NCBI GenBank assembly: GCA_003118195.1
Contig: BEXV01001431.1
Span: 21,353-39,927 of the forward strand
Source of the DNA: Hemicentrotus pulcherrimus
Lineage: Eukaryota > Echinodermata > Echinoidea > Camarodonta > Strongylocentrotidae
Direction of reading: 5' to 3'
Length of the DNA: 18,575 bases
Shown: piece by piece, positions 12,301 to 18,063 of the stretch
Layout: every line of letters starts with the position of its first letter
How positions within the stretch are numbered: position 1 is the stretch's first letter
Notes under the pieces: generated by a model
What the model was told of the DNA's origin: nothing
Databases searched by the model: none
Seen by the model: only the letters and a program-made list of their open reading frames with translations
Position numbers and translations under genes: made by a program

Positions 12301-14318
12301 GGTTAATTCAAGGTATATAAATTAAGTTTTTAAACTGCATGCTGAAATCAAATAAGGCTTAAAGATTACTGAAAGCAAGTACATGCAATGTAACAATCCC
12401 ATGAAGTTTCTCTTAGTCTGTATTTATTATGATGAATATGATGTTGATTCTTATCTCTTTCATATATTCTTTTACGAATCTCCAAGAGTTCTTATCCCTG
12501 CACATACGATGTCTGGGGCATTGGACAAAGAGACTCTACGATGTGTTTAAAGAACGTGAGTTGGCTCAGCTGAGAGAATCAGAGACTGATCATTGTGACA
12601 TCGACAATGATGTCATCACTACATGTCTAAACCATAGGAACATGGACAGACCATTAGATGTTGTAGCTGAAGTATGTTCTACCAAGACCACACCATCAGG
12701 GTCGCCATCACGCCAGCGGGATACCCCCTTAGATTCACCATTACGTAAGACTTGTCAAGTCTCTCCTCAGAAAGCGAGTGGTAGAAAGCGGAACATCAGT
12801 GGTGAAATGAACTCGGGATTCGAACCCGAATCGCCGATCGATGCCGAAGCTACGAAGACGACTCTTGTGGATGGGACTCCGTGTAATAGCCCTAGGAATG
12901 ATGACGTTTTATCAGAACAAATAAGTGAGTCTCTTCAGAGAGTGAACTCAATGGGAGGGAAGCTACCAGGTATTGTGAATACCAGTGATTTTACAGGCGA
13001 ACCCCCCGTCAGAGATGGAGGGTCACCGTCTCATGTCACCGCGGTGGATGAAAGAACAACAGAGTCAAGATTCGTCAAAGGCGAAGGCTTCCAACTGAAC
13101 CACTTGAACTCACTCGAAGGCATAGACATCCAGGATGCCATGAGGCCTTCTATACCGGCTTCAAACGGCCATGGAACAGCGTTAGACACGACTGCATCAG
13201 ACCCACCGCAAGGAGACACCACTGAAGTACCACCGGTGATGGTTAAAAGGACAGACTCTAGTCTGAGTAGGAGGTTGTTTACTAAGAAACTCAATGACAA
13301 CGCGGGCAGGAAGTCAGGTCCACCGTTGAGCAAGAAGAACAGTCGTAAGAAGCTAAGGCGGAATCACACCTTACACTCGTTGGATGTCGCTAGGAGTCTA
13401 GGTGGTGCTCCACATACAGGAATGGAGGTACAGTACCAAGATGATCCCTTAAACTCTTTTGACAAATATATGTTTACATGAGCAGACGATACAATATTCT
13501 TCAGCAAAACAAAATTGCTGAGTATCTTTATAACAACTTCACATTTTGTTCGTCCTCCAAAATGGAGTTAACCGGAACAGATAGGATGAATAACGCTCTA
13601 AATATTATTTTCTTATTGTGTGTATTGTATCTCTAACTTGACCATTATGATTATAATGCAGCAGTGTTTAGATGATGCGTTCGTATTTGTTAAAGTATTA
13701 TTATTAGTAGTAGTATTATTAGAAAAGGCCTCAAGGCACGAGGGACAATATGAATAGGAATCATATGAGCTGAAAGTGCATTTTTCTTCTCTGGTCGGGA
13801 TTTTAATGATAAATTATATATCTTCCAGGTAATATTAGATGGTCCGTATGGAGCACCTGCGCAGCATATCATGGAGGCTGAGCATGCCGTACTCATTGGC
13901 GCAGGAATAGGCATCACACCGTTTGCCTCGATTCTTCAGAGTATCCACGAGAGATATAAGGCGGCCAAGAAGCACTGTCCAAACTGTCATCATGCATGGG
14001 TGGCTGATGCAGCAACTATTCTTAAAACCAAGAAGGTGATGCTCAGAAGTATGCTTAACTCTTCCTGTGCCGATATCATTATGTGACAAACTATATCATA
14101 AAGTAATTATATATAAATATTTGCCATCACACATTGCTCCACCTAGTAGTACGTTCATGATTTCCAATCAACGATATCATTGATGATGATGATGGTGATG
14201 ATGGTGATGATGATGATGATGACGGTGATGATGATGGTGATGATGATGATGATGATGGTGATGATGATGGTGATGATGATGATGATGATGGTGGTGATGA
14301 TAATGATGATGATGGTAG

Positions 14319-14349
<31 letters not shown>

Positions 14350-15249
14350 GGTAATGGAGATGATGATGATGGTGATGATGATGATGGTGATGATGATGAT
14401 GGTGATGGAGGTGATGATGATGATTACGATGATGGTGATGATGTTGATGGTGGTGATGTGATGATGATGATGATGATTATGATGATGATGATACTTATAT
14501 TCTTTTATCAAATCTCTTCTTTCAAGGTGGACTTCTTCTGGATCAATCGTCAGCAGCTGTCCTTTGAGTGGTTTATCAGCCTTCTGAACGCCATAGAGAT
14601 GGAACAAGCTGAGATACCTGTAGCAGGTCGTTTTCTCGACATCCATCTCTACATGACATCAGCTCTCTCACCCAGCGACATGAAGGCCATCGGACTCCAC
14701 GTCGCTCTCGATCTCATCCATAAGAAGAATAAGCGAGATACGATCACGGGCTTGATGACGCGGACCCAGCCGGGAAGGCCCGATTGGGAAGAAGTATGTT
14801 ATAATCTTTTTAATAATTACACTTGCCATAAATAGTTGGGACAATATTCAAGATCGTAAAAACTCCTCCCTCTCATATACACTCTCTCTAGGAGATAATA
14901 AATACCAACAATTTAGCAGAAAATTGACAGAATATAATAACATGCTTCCTGCTGTCGAAAAAGAAATCACCATTGGCACAGGGTAGGAAGTAAAATAAAT
15001 AATATGCCATATATTTCACCAATGGTGACTTGCAAAGACCTGGCATTTTAAAAACAACCAAGAAACATGAACGTAATCAATGATCAATGTTTATATCTGT
15101 ACTTGATCCAAATACAGGTTTTCCAGAATCTGAAACGGCAACAAAAAGGCAGAATCACCGTGTTCTTCTGTGGCTCTCCTGCTCTTGGGAAAATTATCCG
15201 AACTAAATGCTTGAAGTATCAGATGGACTTCAGAAAGGAGAACTTCTAA
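120..15249 (+). CDS. NOX5: NOX5-type calcium-regulated NADPH oxidase, spliced, 5'-partial (ten exons)
   Basis: This enzyme passes electrons from cytosolic NADPH through FAD and two haems across a membrane to oxygen, producing superoxide; EF hands make NOX5 calcium-activated. Joining the ten exons gives 897 residues (numbered from the first full codon, AGC at 122). Seen: EF-hand loop at 41-52, membrane helices from about 107 to 310, haem histidine pairs 191/205 and 280/293, HPFTISSAP at 371-379, DGPYG at 700-704, GAGIGITPF at 720-728, FFCGSPAL in the last exon, and a terminal Phe. EF hands in front of the oxidase core, no peroxidase domain, and close colinearity with human NOX5 (from memory) separate it from NOX1-4 and DUOX. 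All introns are GT-AG with matching phases. The start codon and first EF hands lie upstream of the window. The protein is much longer than human NOX5 because of a roughly 290-residue insertion before the NADPH lobe. Family assignment is very secure. Confidence 0.95.
2646..2945. repeat. CT-rich and poly-C low-complexity tract with a 79-bp tandem duplication and one N
   Basis: The plus strand is almost wholly pyrimidine: CT dinucleotide runs, then CCTT and C homopolymers. A block beginning tttcacttctcttgtcgtct at 2771 recurs at 2850, and tttttcgctt at 2811 recurs at 2890, both with an offset of 79 bases. The single ambiguous base at 2840 lies in a C run between the two copies. Open frames across this tract on either strand are composition artefacts. 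Confidence 0.9.
3004..3051. repeat. Degenerate GGAT/GATG microsatellite
   Basis: A short imperfect array of GGAT-like units, with the clearest run (gtggatggatggatg) near its end. It lies just downstream of the CT/poly-C tract inside the long intron. Confidence 0.7.
4560..4690. repeat. Dispersed-repeat fragment, family uncertain
   Basis: The stretch from ccattacaccggggtttcc through cttaacgtgcaagggttgtg and gtacacggggcctcc to aacgtcctatccgcgag is GC-richer than its surroundings. It resembles a repeat I recall from many marine invertebrate genomes, whose copies share an 'ACGTGCA ... ACACGGG.CCTCC ... ACGTCC.ATCCG' pattern. This is recognition by memory, not a database match, and I do not assign a family. 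Short open frames on both strands overlap it, but none resembles a known protein. Confidence 0.4.
5711..5858. repeat. GATGG/TGG-rich simple repeat
   Basis: An imperfect plus-strand purine/T array of GGTGATG and GGTGGT units, interrupted by an A-run at about 5770-5781. It ends two bases before the left arm of the foldback element that starts at 5861. Confidence 0.7.
5861..6144. mobile_element. 284-bp foldback (MITE-like) element with 122-bp inverted arms
   Basis: The left arm 5861-5982 pairs with the right arm 6023-6144, leaving a 40-base centre (5983-6022). Matching blocks include gatgcttgcatttccataat against attatggaaatgcaagcatc, cactggctgcctgcc against ggcaggcagccagtg, and a 20-base block at the inner part of the arms (gaattgacaaaagacttaac and its complement). 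Mismatches are scattered, as expected for diverged arms of one element. No open reading frame for a transposase is present, so it would be non-autonomous. No target-site duplication is visible at the arm ends, so the true boundaries and superfamily are unknown. Confidence 0.75.
7267..7279 (-). promoter_or_regulatory. Perfect DR1 nuclear-receptor half-site pair
   Basis: The minus strand reads AGGTCA-A-AGGTCA: two identical half-sites separated by one base, the DR1 arrangement bound by RXR, HNF4 and COUP-TF type receptors. A GACGTCAT CRE-like site lies about 20 bases downstream. The site is intronic, and no conservation evidence is available from one sequence, so function is only a possibility. 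Confidence 0.3.
8043..8284 (+). CDS. NOX5: NOX5 exon: linker and first transmembrane helix
   Basis: The acceptor is cttcatcataag before 8043. The first base completes the Ser codon split from the EF-hand exon, and the next residues, AAEWLNPQ, align with SAAHWL of human NOX5. A polar linker containing DDDPRKKHQPE follows (residues about 78-100). Then comes a hydrophobic helix, HFSVITFAAVFVMINAG (about 106-122), the first membrane span. The exon ends in CIARSTG, with the Gly codon split G|GT at donor gtgggt (8285). A longer open frame continuing past 8285 into the pyrimidine tract is a read-through artefact, because the protein resumes at RCLSFNC in the next exon. Confidence 0.93.
8285..8884 (+). 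other. Intron with long polypyrimidine tract
   Basis: The intron runs between the first and second transmembrane exons. Its first half is the CTT/CTC tract described separately. The second half (about 8640-8870) is AT-rich, with no recognisable element. The acceptor is gatcacttcacag. Confidence 0.85.
8312..8602. repeat. CTT/CTC polypyrimidine tract followed by (CT)n and (CA)n
   Basis: Almost 250 bases of uninterrupted plus-strand pyrimidine begin only 28 bases after the exon donor. Successive CTT, CTC and CTCC arrays lead into CT dinucleotides (about 8515-8557) and an AC run (about 8563-8577). Translated frames give poly-Leu, poly-Ser or poly-Arg and are not genes. The strand asymmetry and mirror symmetry of CTC runs could allow triplex (H-DNA) formation. 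Confidence 0.9.
8885..9073 (+). CDS. NOX5: NOX5 exon: first haem-binding histidine pair
   Basis: The acceptor is cacttcacag and the donor is gtaagag at 9074. The exon completes a Gly codon and ends one base into another. It encodes RCLSFNCCFVLVLMLRKLLT (start of the second membrane helix region), then the loop ending VLPLDQHVTIH. Next is the third helix with haem ligands His191 and His205, separated by 13 residues as in the NOX family (IHKVVG ... IIHVAGHLTN). The VLPLDQ and H-x13-H signatures match human NOX5 closely. Confidence 0.95.
9074..9566 (+). other. Intron, nothing recognised beyond a weak inverted repeat
   Basis: No exon or known element is seen. A 14-base imperfect inverted pair, agagtttggccatc at 9168-9181 and gatgtccaaactct at 9276-9289, is the only structure noted. 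The acceptor is gctcattgacag. Confidence 0.7.
9567..9748 (+). CDS. NOX5: NOX5 exon: extracellular loop and fourth transmembrane helix
   Basis: The first two bases complete the split Gly codon, then LIYQAEMMNDTTFTEILT encodes the loop after the third helix. TRPVTGVGLVESACNITG corresponds to the TTRPGIGWVHGSASPTG segment of human NOX5. A strongly hydrophobic helix, GLVLVVVLVIMTLCSL (residues about 249-264), follows, then PFIRRNGYFK matching the conserved IRRSGHFE. The exon ends in phase 0 at donor gtaagat (9749). An NIT sequon sits just before the helix; whether it is glycosylated cannot be told from sequence. The loop is shorter than in human NOX5. Confidence 0.93.
9749..10542 (+). other. Intron with a possible SINE tail fragment
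   Basis: No exon is seen. 9890-9960 holds a stretch resembling the AGCGCT-containing tail of the SINE at 17420-17690. The rest is AT-rich and unrecognised. The acceptor is a strong pyrimidine run, attccctttctctcag. Confidence 0.75.
9890..9960 (-). repeat. Possible SINE 3'-tail fragment
   Basis: Read on the minus strand, it contains aaagcgctctatattgtaat followed by AT-rich TAAT units. This resembles the AGCGCTATATAAAT tail seen at 17420-17460. No tRNA-like head is evident, so only a truncated fragment can be supported. Confidence 0.35.
10543..10734 (+). CDS. NOX5: NOX5 exon: second haem histidine pair and final helices
   Basis: This phase-0 exon starts VFYWTHQLCIIFWCLLVIH, with haem ligands His280 and His293 separated by 12 residues, the spacing used by the second pair in NOX proteins. 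SKYFWMWFIVPGMIYIAERF follows, matching the NFWKWLLVPG segment of human NOX5 and forming the last helix. LRLRMYRRARFG is a basic cytoplasmic stretch leading into the start of the FAD domain (IIHIQEGYVLPAN). The donor is gtaagt at 10735, a consensus site. Confidence 0.96.
10900..11000 (+). repeat. Possible LINE-type 3' tail with (TGAAT)n
   Basis: ttggacgaaataaaa leads directly into five TGAAT-like units (10975-11000). A microsatellite tail after a short AT-rich 3' end is typical of CR1/L2-like retrotransposon copies, and similar tails are common in marine invertebrates. No reverse-transcriptase coding sequence is present upstream, so this would be a severely 5'-truncated copy. The 5' limit is a guess. 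Confidence 0.4.
11207..11500 (+). mobile_element. tRNA-derived SINE with conserved core and A-rich tail
   Basis: The head resembles a tRNA gene. TAGTCGAGTGG at 11215-11225 fits the A box and GGTTCGATCTC at 11259-11269 fits the B box of an internal pol III promoter. GTGTCG (11210-11215) can pair with CGGCAC (11270-11275) as an acceptor-like stem. The body contains gtccatgagcaaggca (11284-11299) and ggtacc (11341-11346), a pattern I recall from the deeply conserved Nin-type SINE core of deuterostome SINEs. The copy ends in an ATAAATAAAATAAAAAAAAG tail near 11480-11500. A related copy lies on the minus strand at 17420-17690. It is an inserted element, not a functional tRNA gene. Confidence 0.7.
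11937..12069 (+). CDS. NOX5: NOX5 exon: FAD-binding barrel
   Basis: The exon encodes VVHLVIQRPANFKFHAGEYI, the first strands of the flavin-binding barrel (human VTHLLIKRPPFFHYRPGDYL, from memory). Then comes YVNIPSIASHEWHPFTISSA: HPFTISSAP at residues 371-379 is the flavin-contacting motif of the ferric reductase family. It ends one base into a Glu codon at donor gtagaa (12070). The length from HPFT to LHIR in the next exon is exactly that of human NOX5, which supports this donor. Confidence 0.95.
12070..12486 (+). other. Intron containing a perfect hairpin
   Basis: The 52-base hairpin at 12131-12182 is the only feature. The remainder is AT-rich. The acceptor tttacgaatctccaag is relatively weak but is the one whose phase matches. 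Confidence 0.8.
12131..12182. repeat. Perfect 21-bp-stem GC-rich hairpin
   Basis: Bases 12131-12151 are the exact reverse complement of 12162-12182, with a 10-base loop (aacaaaagtc). The arm starts ggctgcgtcagcgagtggcg. Its GC content is far above the surrounding intron. It begins 61 bases after the FAD-exon donor. It could be a small foldback transposable element or a structured intronic RNA; nothing in the sequence decides which. Confidence 0.85.
12487..13427 (+). CDS. NOX5: NOX5 exon: end of FAD domain and a ~290-residue insertion
   Basis: The first two bases complete Glu383. FLSLHIRCLGHWTKRLYDVF then aligns with the last FAD-domain strands of human NOX5 (LHIRSQGQWTNRLYESF). From about residue 405 to 694 the protein becomes hydrophilic, rich in Ser, Thr, Asp, Pro and Arg, with no recognisable fold. 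It contains nine S/T-P dipeptides; Ser455, Ser466 and Ser475 fit S-P-x-R/K. Near its end are RRLFTKK and a polybasic run, KKNSRKKLRR (665-674). Human NOX5 has a much shorter basic, phosphorylated segment here. The donor after ATG GAG (gtacag at 13428) is phase 0 and joins to VILDGPYG. A frame open for 313 codons in an AT-rich genome supports coding. Reading past 13427 would add 17 residues and a stop. Confidence 0.9.
13428..13828 (+). other. Intron, nothing recognised
   Basis: It holds AT-rich sequence and a short ATT/AGT simple run near 13697-13720. The first 51 bases remain in frame after the long exon, then stop. The acceptor is atatatcttccag. Confidence 0.8.
13829..14035 (+). CDS. NOX5: NOX5 exon: start of NADPH-binding lobe
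   Basis: This phase-0 exon encodes VILDGPYGAPAQHI, whose DGPYG at 700-704 is the conserved FAD/NADPH-lobe motif. EAEHAVLIGAGIGITPFASI follows, with the glycine-rich nucleotide loop GAGIGITPF at 720-728, then LQSIHERYKAAKKHCPNCHHAW. The paired Cys (CPNC) and the Trp match CPSCQHSW of human NOX5. It ends with LKTKK at donor gtgatg (14036), a non-consensus but valid GT. Confidence 0.96.
14036..14526 (+). other. Intron dominated by a GATGGT satellite
   Basis: About two thirds of the intron is the GAT/GGT array described separately. The end has a proper pyrimidine stretch, cttttatcaaatctcttctt, before the acceptor ttcaag. Confidence 0.85.
14180..14492. repeat. (GATGAT/GATGGT)n satellite of about 310 bp
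   Basis: A trinucleotide-based array of GAT units with regularly placed GGT variants, often in the 12-base pattern GATGATGATGGT. It ends about 35 bases before the next exon. Plus-strand frames read poly-Met/Val and minus-strand frames read poly-Ile/His; neither is a gene. Confidence 0.92.
14527..14793 (+). CDS. NOX5: NOX5 exon: NADPH lobe and Ca/calmodulin-responsive segment
   Basis: The exon encodes VDFFWINRQQLSFEWFISLL, the NADPH-lobe strand-helix unit with WINR, then EMEQAEIPVAGRFLDIHLYM and TSALSPSDMKAIGLHVALDL. It ends in TGLMTRTQPGRPDWEE, where the TRTQPGRPDW nicotinamide-region signature is identical to human NOX5 as I recall it. The DLIHKKNKRD and GLMTRTQPGRP stretch corresponds to the region in human NOX5 implicated in EF-hand and calmodulin contact. 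It is phase 0 at both ends; the donor is gtatgt at 14794. Confidence 0.96.
14794..15117 (+). other. Last intron, nothing recognised
   Basis: AT-rich sequence with no identifiable element. The acceptor is gatccaaatacag. Confidence 0.8.
15118..15249 (+). CDS. NOX5: NOX5 terminal coding exon
   Basis: VFQNLKRQQKGRITVFFCGS continues directly from PGRPDWEE. FFCGSPALGK (human FFCGSPALAK) is the last NADPH-binding motif, with the Cys-Gly pair typical of NOX enzymes. The protein ends MDFRKENF followed by TAA at 15247-15249; a terminal Phe after Glu-Asn is conserved in the family and stacks on the flavin. The exon continues as 3'UTR. Confidence 0.96.
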   Translation, partial: VFQNLKRQQKGRITVFFCGSPALGKIIRTKCLKYQMDFRKENF

Positions 15250-15782
15250 AGCCTTGGACCAAACTCTTTGTGAAATAATAACAGAATGGATGGAAGACCG
15301 TCACGTTAAAGAGAAGTGAACGTTTGAACAACTCAATCAATTTTCCTATGCATAAGAGCGGAGGTCCAGTGTTGCGGGACCTTCTGTATTATATAAGCCG
15401 TATTTATTATCCTTCACAGTAGCATAGCTACATGGGTCATAAGGGCTATGACTGCAAGGAAGGCACCACCTACTCCCCCACCATCACCTATCAAATGGCG
15501 AACATAGAGCAAGATAGGAGATGGGAAGGGCAACGTGAGCGAAAAAATGATACGACCCCTTCATACAATCCCATCATTTTCTGGACTTGTTTTCTTGCAT
15601 TTCGTCAATCCAGTATTTCTATTTCTGGTGCGCATAATAGAAAACCCAATTTATGTATTCTTTTATTAATATTTGTCTTCAAACAAATTTTTTGTTGTTT
15701 TTGTTGTGTTTTTTTTTGGGGGGGGGGAGAGAATGGTTGTAGATTTTGAGTCTTATGACATCCTCTTTTACATTATGATACC

Positions 15783-15788
15783 ATTAAA
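15783..15788 (+). terminator. Possible proximal poly(A) signal ATTAAA
   Basis: ATTAAA about 535 bases after the stop codon is a common variant signal. It could give a shorter 3'UTR, but no strong downstream GU-rich element is obvious. Confidence 0.3.
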
Positions 15789-16236
15789 GTGAAATTTTGC
15801 CATCAAGTTTTGGGTGAATTTGGGGCTCCCAACACTTTAGAGGAGCCTTAAAAAGCTTACAGTGTGAAATCATTTATTTTTATGGTTGAAACCAGTACGA
15901 TGTCAGCTTAACAAACCTTGAATCTGTGTTGATAGATTAACGCTTGTTATCAAATTGGATTAACTTTTAAAATGTATTCATAATACATTTGACAATTACG
16001 GAAAGCATATTATATGCAAATTTTAAGATTTTAAGAGATCATAAATACTGAAAGCAAGCCGAGATTGATCCTTTCCAGTTCCTTTGTATGTTAATATTGT
16101 GTATGTATTAACTATAATTTCATTATTCAGTTGGTGCAATGTCATACTTTTATTTATTTATATAAACGTCTAATTTCATTCATTTTTTGTTTGTGCTGTA
16201 ATTGTTTTTTTAATGCTTTGCATAATGTCATCTGTG

Positions 16237-16242
16237 AATAAA
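16237..16242 (+). terminator. Probable poly(A) signal AATAAA
   Basis: A canonical hexamer in tgtgaataaagtatt. It is preceded by T-rich sequence with an upstream TGTA (in tgctgtaattg), and followed by a CA and GT-containing stretch about 15 bases later. It is the best candidate for the end of the NOX5 mRNA. Confidence 0.5.
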
Positions 16243-16828
16243 GTATTATTTTCAGGTTATAATGTAAATCATCATATTTCATTCAACTCCGTTATTTATA
16301 ATTATCATTCATGTATACATGCCTGAATCTATAAAGAAATGTTGATACTACATGTCGATGCTTATATCATTCAAATGCAAACTTCTTTAATATTAGGCCG
16401 ACCTGGAATGTAAATTGCCTACCCACATAAATAAATTAAATACAATTATATTCCACATACTAAGAAACTTGCTCTACGATTGGTCAACAGTAAATCACGT
16501 GATAAAAGATAGTTCGCCCATTATTGATGGGAGAAGAAAAAAGTTCGTTACACTGTGTAGATAGTACTACTTTCTACACAGCGCAGCGCACTTTCACTGA
16601 AGATTATCCAAAAGCGCACTAAAAACAGGCGTAATTAAGCGCGCATTACCAATGAGCGCAATTAAAGCGAACACATGCGCACACAGTGGGTTGGATTAAA
16701 CCTTTAACTTTGTTGGTGTGAATTTGGGTCTCATGTGTCTTTCATGTAGATGCAAACACGTCCTTTTCTTTTTGTAGTTAAATTATTTTAGATGTGAAAT
16801 AAAAAGCAAATAATCACCTTTGGTTTCA

Positions 16829-16943
16829 GGCGATGGCAAGCTATCACTTCCTCGTCGATCAGAATACGCTATCTTTCATTAGCTTCGCTTCGGAAAGATA
16901 GCTACATCCAGATCGCCTCGGAAGTGATAGTTTGTCTCATCAC
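16829..16943. repeat. Nested inverted repeat
   Basis: The outer arms aagctatcacttcc (16838-16851) and ggaagtgatagttt (16920-16933) pair, and similarity continues inward to gatc/gatc and outward to ggcgatgg against the complement of tctcatcacc. Inside is a perfect 10-bp stem: gctatctttc (16868-16877) with gaaagatagc (16893-16902). The GC-richer, self-complementary layout suggests a small foldback element. No transposase or clear target duplication is visible. Confidence 0.7.
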
Positions 16944-17419
16944 CTTCAACAACAGTATAGTTATTTGCTTACTATCTCATAGGGCATTTCGAAAACCCAA
17001 GAGAAATGAAATGATTTAGGGAGATTAGAGAAATGAGAGGGTATATCCTTAACGTCGTGGTTTATAATGAAAGAAAATGTTATATTTGTTTGGTTTTGTT
17101 TGTTGTGCTGTCGCCGATCACAATAGACTTTATAAGAAAATAAGAAATTGGTTGTTTAAACGGATAGTAGAGATGACTTGGCAAGGACACATGTTTTGTA
17201 ATAAGTTCTGAATGAATTATCCCACCCAAAGGTTATCGGCCGCTGTTTTTGTATACTCAATAAATTCGTGCGGTATTTCTGAGCAACTTTGTGAAACGTT
17301 TGTATGCAGTTATTTCTCTCAGATTAAAGCATTATCTGAATAGGATGCCGAAGAAACGTATGCCTGAACTTGCCATTGGTTGTATCATTCTCTGTGTCAG
17401 TTTTAAAACTTGTTCATTC

Positions 17420-17690
17420 AATGATAATAACAATATTAGATATTTATATAGCGCTCAATAAAATTCAATGATCAACCACGCAACCGGCGCTCCAATTACC
17501 CCTGCTCTGCAAGGCTACCGATTTCGGTGCTCACAGCATTCAGGAAATTCCTTCATAGCGGTACCATTTTGCACCAGGGTGAAGAATTGAATTTAAAAAA
17601 AGATTAGTGTCTTGTCAATGGACATTTGTGCCGCAAACCCTGTAGCGTGTCGTAATCTAGTGGACACGTCTTCTGGCCACGTTATGTAGA
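17420..17690 (-). mobile_element. Minus-strand SINE related to the copy at 11207
   Basis: Read on the minus strand it has a degenerate B-box region (cagggtttgcggcac), then tgtccattgacaagacac and later ggtgcaaaatggtaccg. These parallel the tgtccatgagcaaggca and gggtacc of the plus-strand SINE at 11284-11346. The tail reads gagcgctatataaatatcta and then AT-rich TTATTAT units. The A box is not clear and the head may be truncated by the pyrimidine-rich element next to it. Boundaries are approximate. Confidence 0.55.
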
Positions 17691-17700
17691 CTGCAAAATT

Positions 17701-18063
17701 GCGTGCCCCCCCCCCCTTTCCCGGTCAAAAAAAACAACACTTTCATATAATATCATCCCCCTTTCTTTCTTTTCCCTTCTCATTATTCTCCTTTCCCCCT
17801 TTTCTCTTCTCCGTCTTTCCCCCTTTCTTCCATTTCCGACTTTTCTCCACTCTCTCTCTTCCCATTTCTTCCTTTGCCCCTCCTTATTCTCCTCTTCCCT
17901 TTTCTCTCCTCCCTCTTTTGTTCTACTTCCTCACTTCCTTTTTCTTTCTTTTTCCCAGGCCTCCTTTTTATTTGCCCTCCTTTTTCTTTTCCCCTACCCC
18001 CTTCCCCCTTCCCTCTTCTTTTTTTTTTACCGGGTGGGCACGTGCCCCCTGAATCCGCCACTG
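17701..18063 (-). mobile_element. Possible hAT-type non-autonomous element with pyrimidine-rich interior
   Basis: On the minus strand the right edge begins CAGTGGCGGATTCAGGGGGC (18063-18044). That closely resembles the terminal sequence of many hAT-superfamily elements as I recall them. It continues into a CACGTGCCCACCCGGT stretch and an A-run. The opposite edge (about 17702-17735: gcgtgccccc, cccggtc, A-run) echoes this inner terminal sequence in inverted orientation but lacks the outer CAGTGGCGGATT. The interior is CCTTTTCT-type low complexity. No 8-bp target duplication is evident. Confidence 0.4.
17756..18028. repeat. CCTTTTCT-rich pyrimidine tract
   Basis: Nearly pure plus-strand pyrimidine with short irregular units such as cctttccccctttt. 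Overlapping frames (poly-Phe/Ser/Pro on plus, Arg/Lys/Glu/Gly on minus) are compositional. Confidence 0.85.

Larger units (their letters stand above)
15250..16260 (+). other. Probable 3'UTR of the NOX5 transcript
   Basis: No further coding homology follows the stop. The stretch is AT-rich and contains a poly-T/poly-G run near 15709-15727 and overlapping AUUUA pentamers (ATTTATTTA at 16152-16160) that could act as an AU-rich element. The end is placed just after the AATAAA at 16237, an inference without transcript data. A 105-codon open frame at 15432-15749 lies here but resembles nothing known. Confidence 0.55.

Noticed and set aside
12429..12486. Start codon at 12429 as the beginning of an independent gene
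   Set aside because: The 19 codons before 12487 show no homology, and an acceptor at 12486 restores NOX5 alignment in phase with the FAD exon.
13031..13333. Minus-strand 100-codon frame opposite the insertion exon
   Set aside because: It is a shadow of the coding strand with no recognisable motif.
13428..13481. Continuation of the long exon to the stop at 13479-13481
   Set aside because: It would end the protein before the NADPH lobe, whereas the donor at 13428 joins in phase to DGPYG. A retained-intron isoform cannot be excluded.
14155..14646. Poly-Met/Val and poly-Ile/His frames across the GATGGT satellite
   Set aside because: Trinucleotide repeats are open in several frames by composition; they are not genes.
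15432..15749. A 105-codon frame downstream of the NOX5 stop as a separate gene
   Set aside because: It lies in the probable 3'UTR, ends in a T/G homopolymer region and contains no motif.
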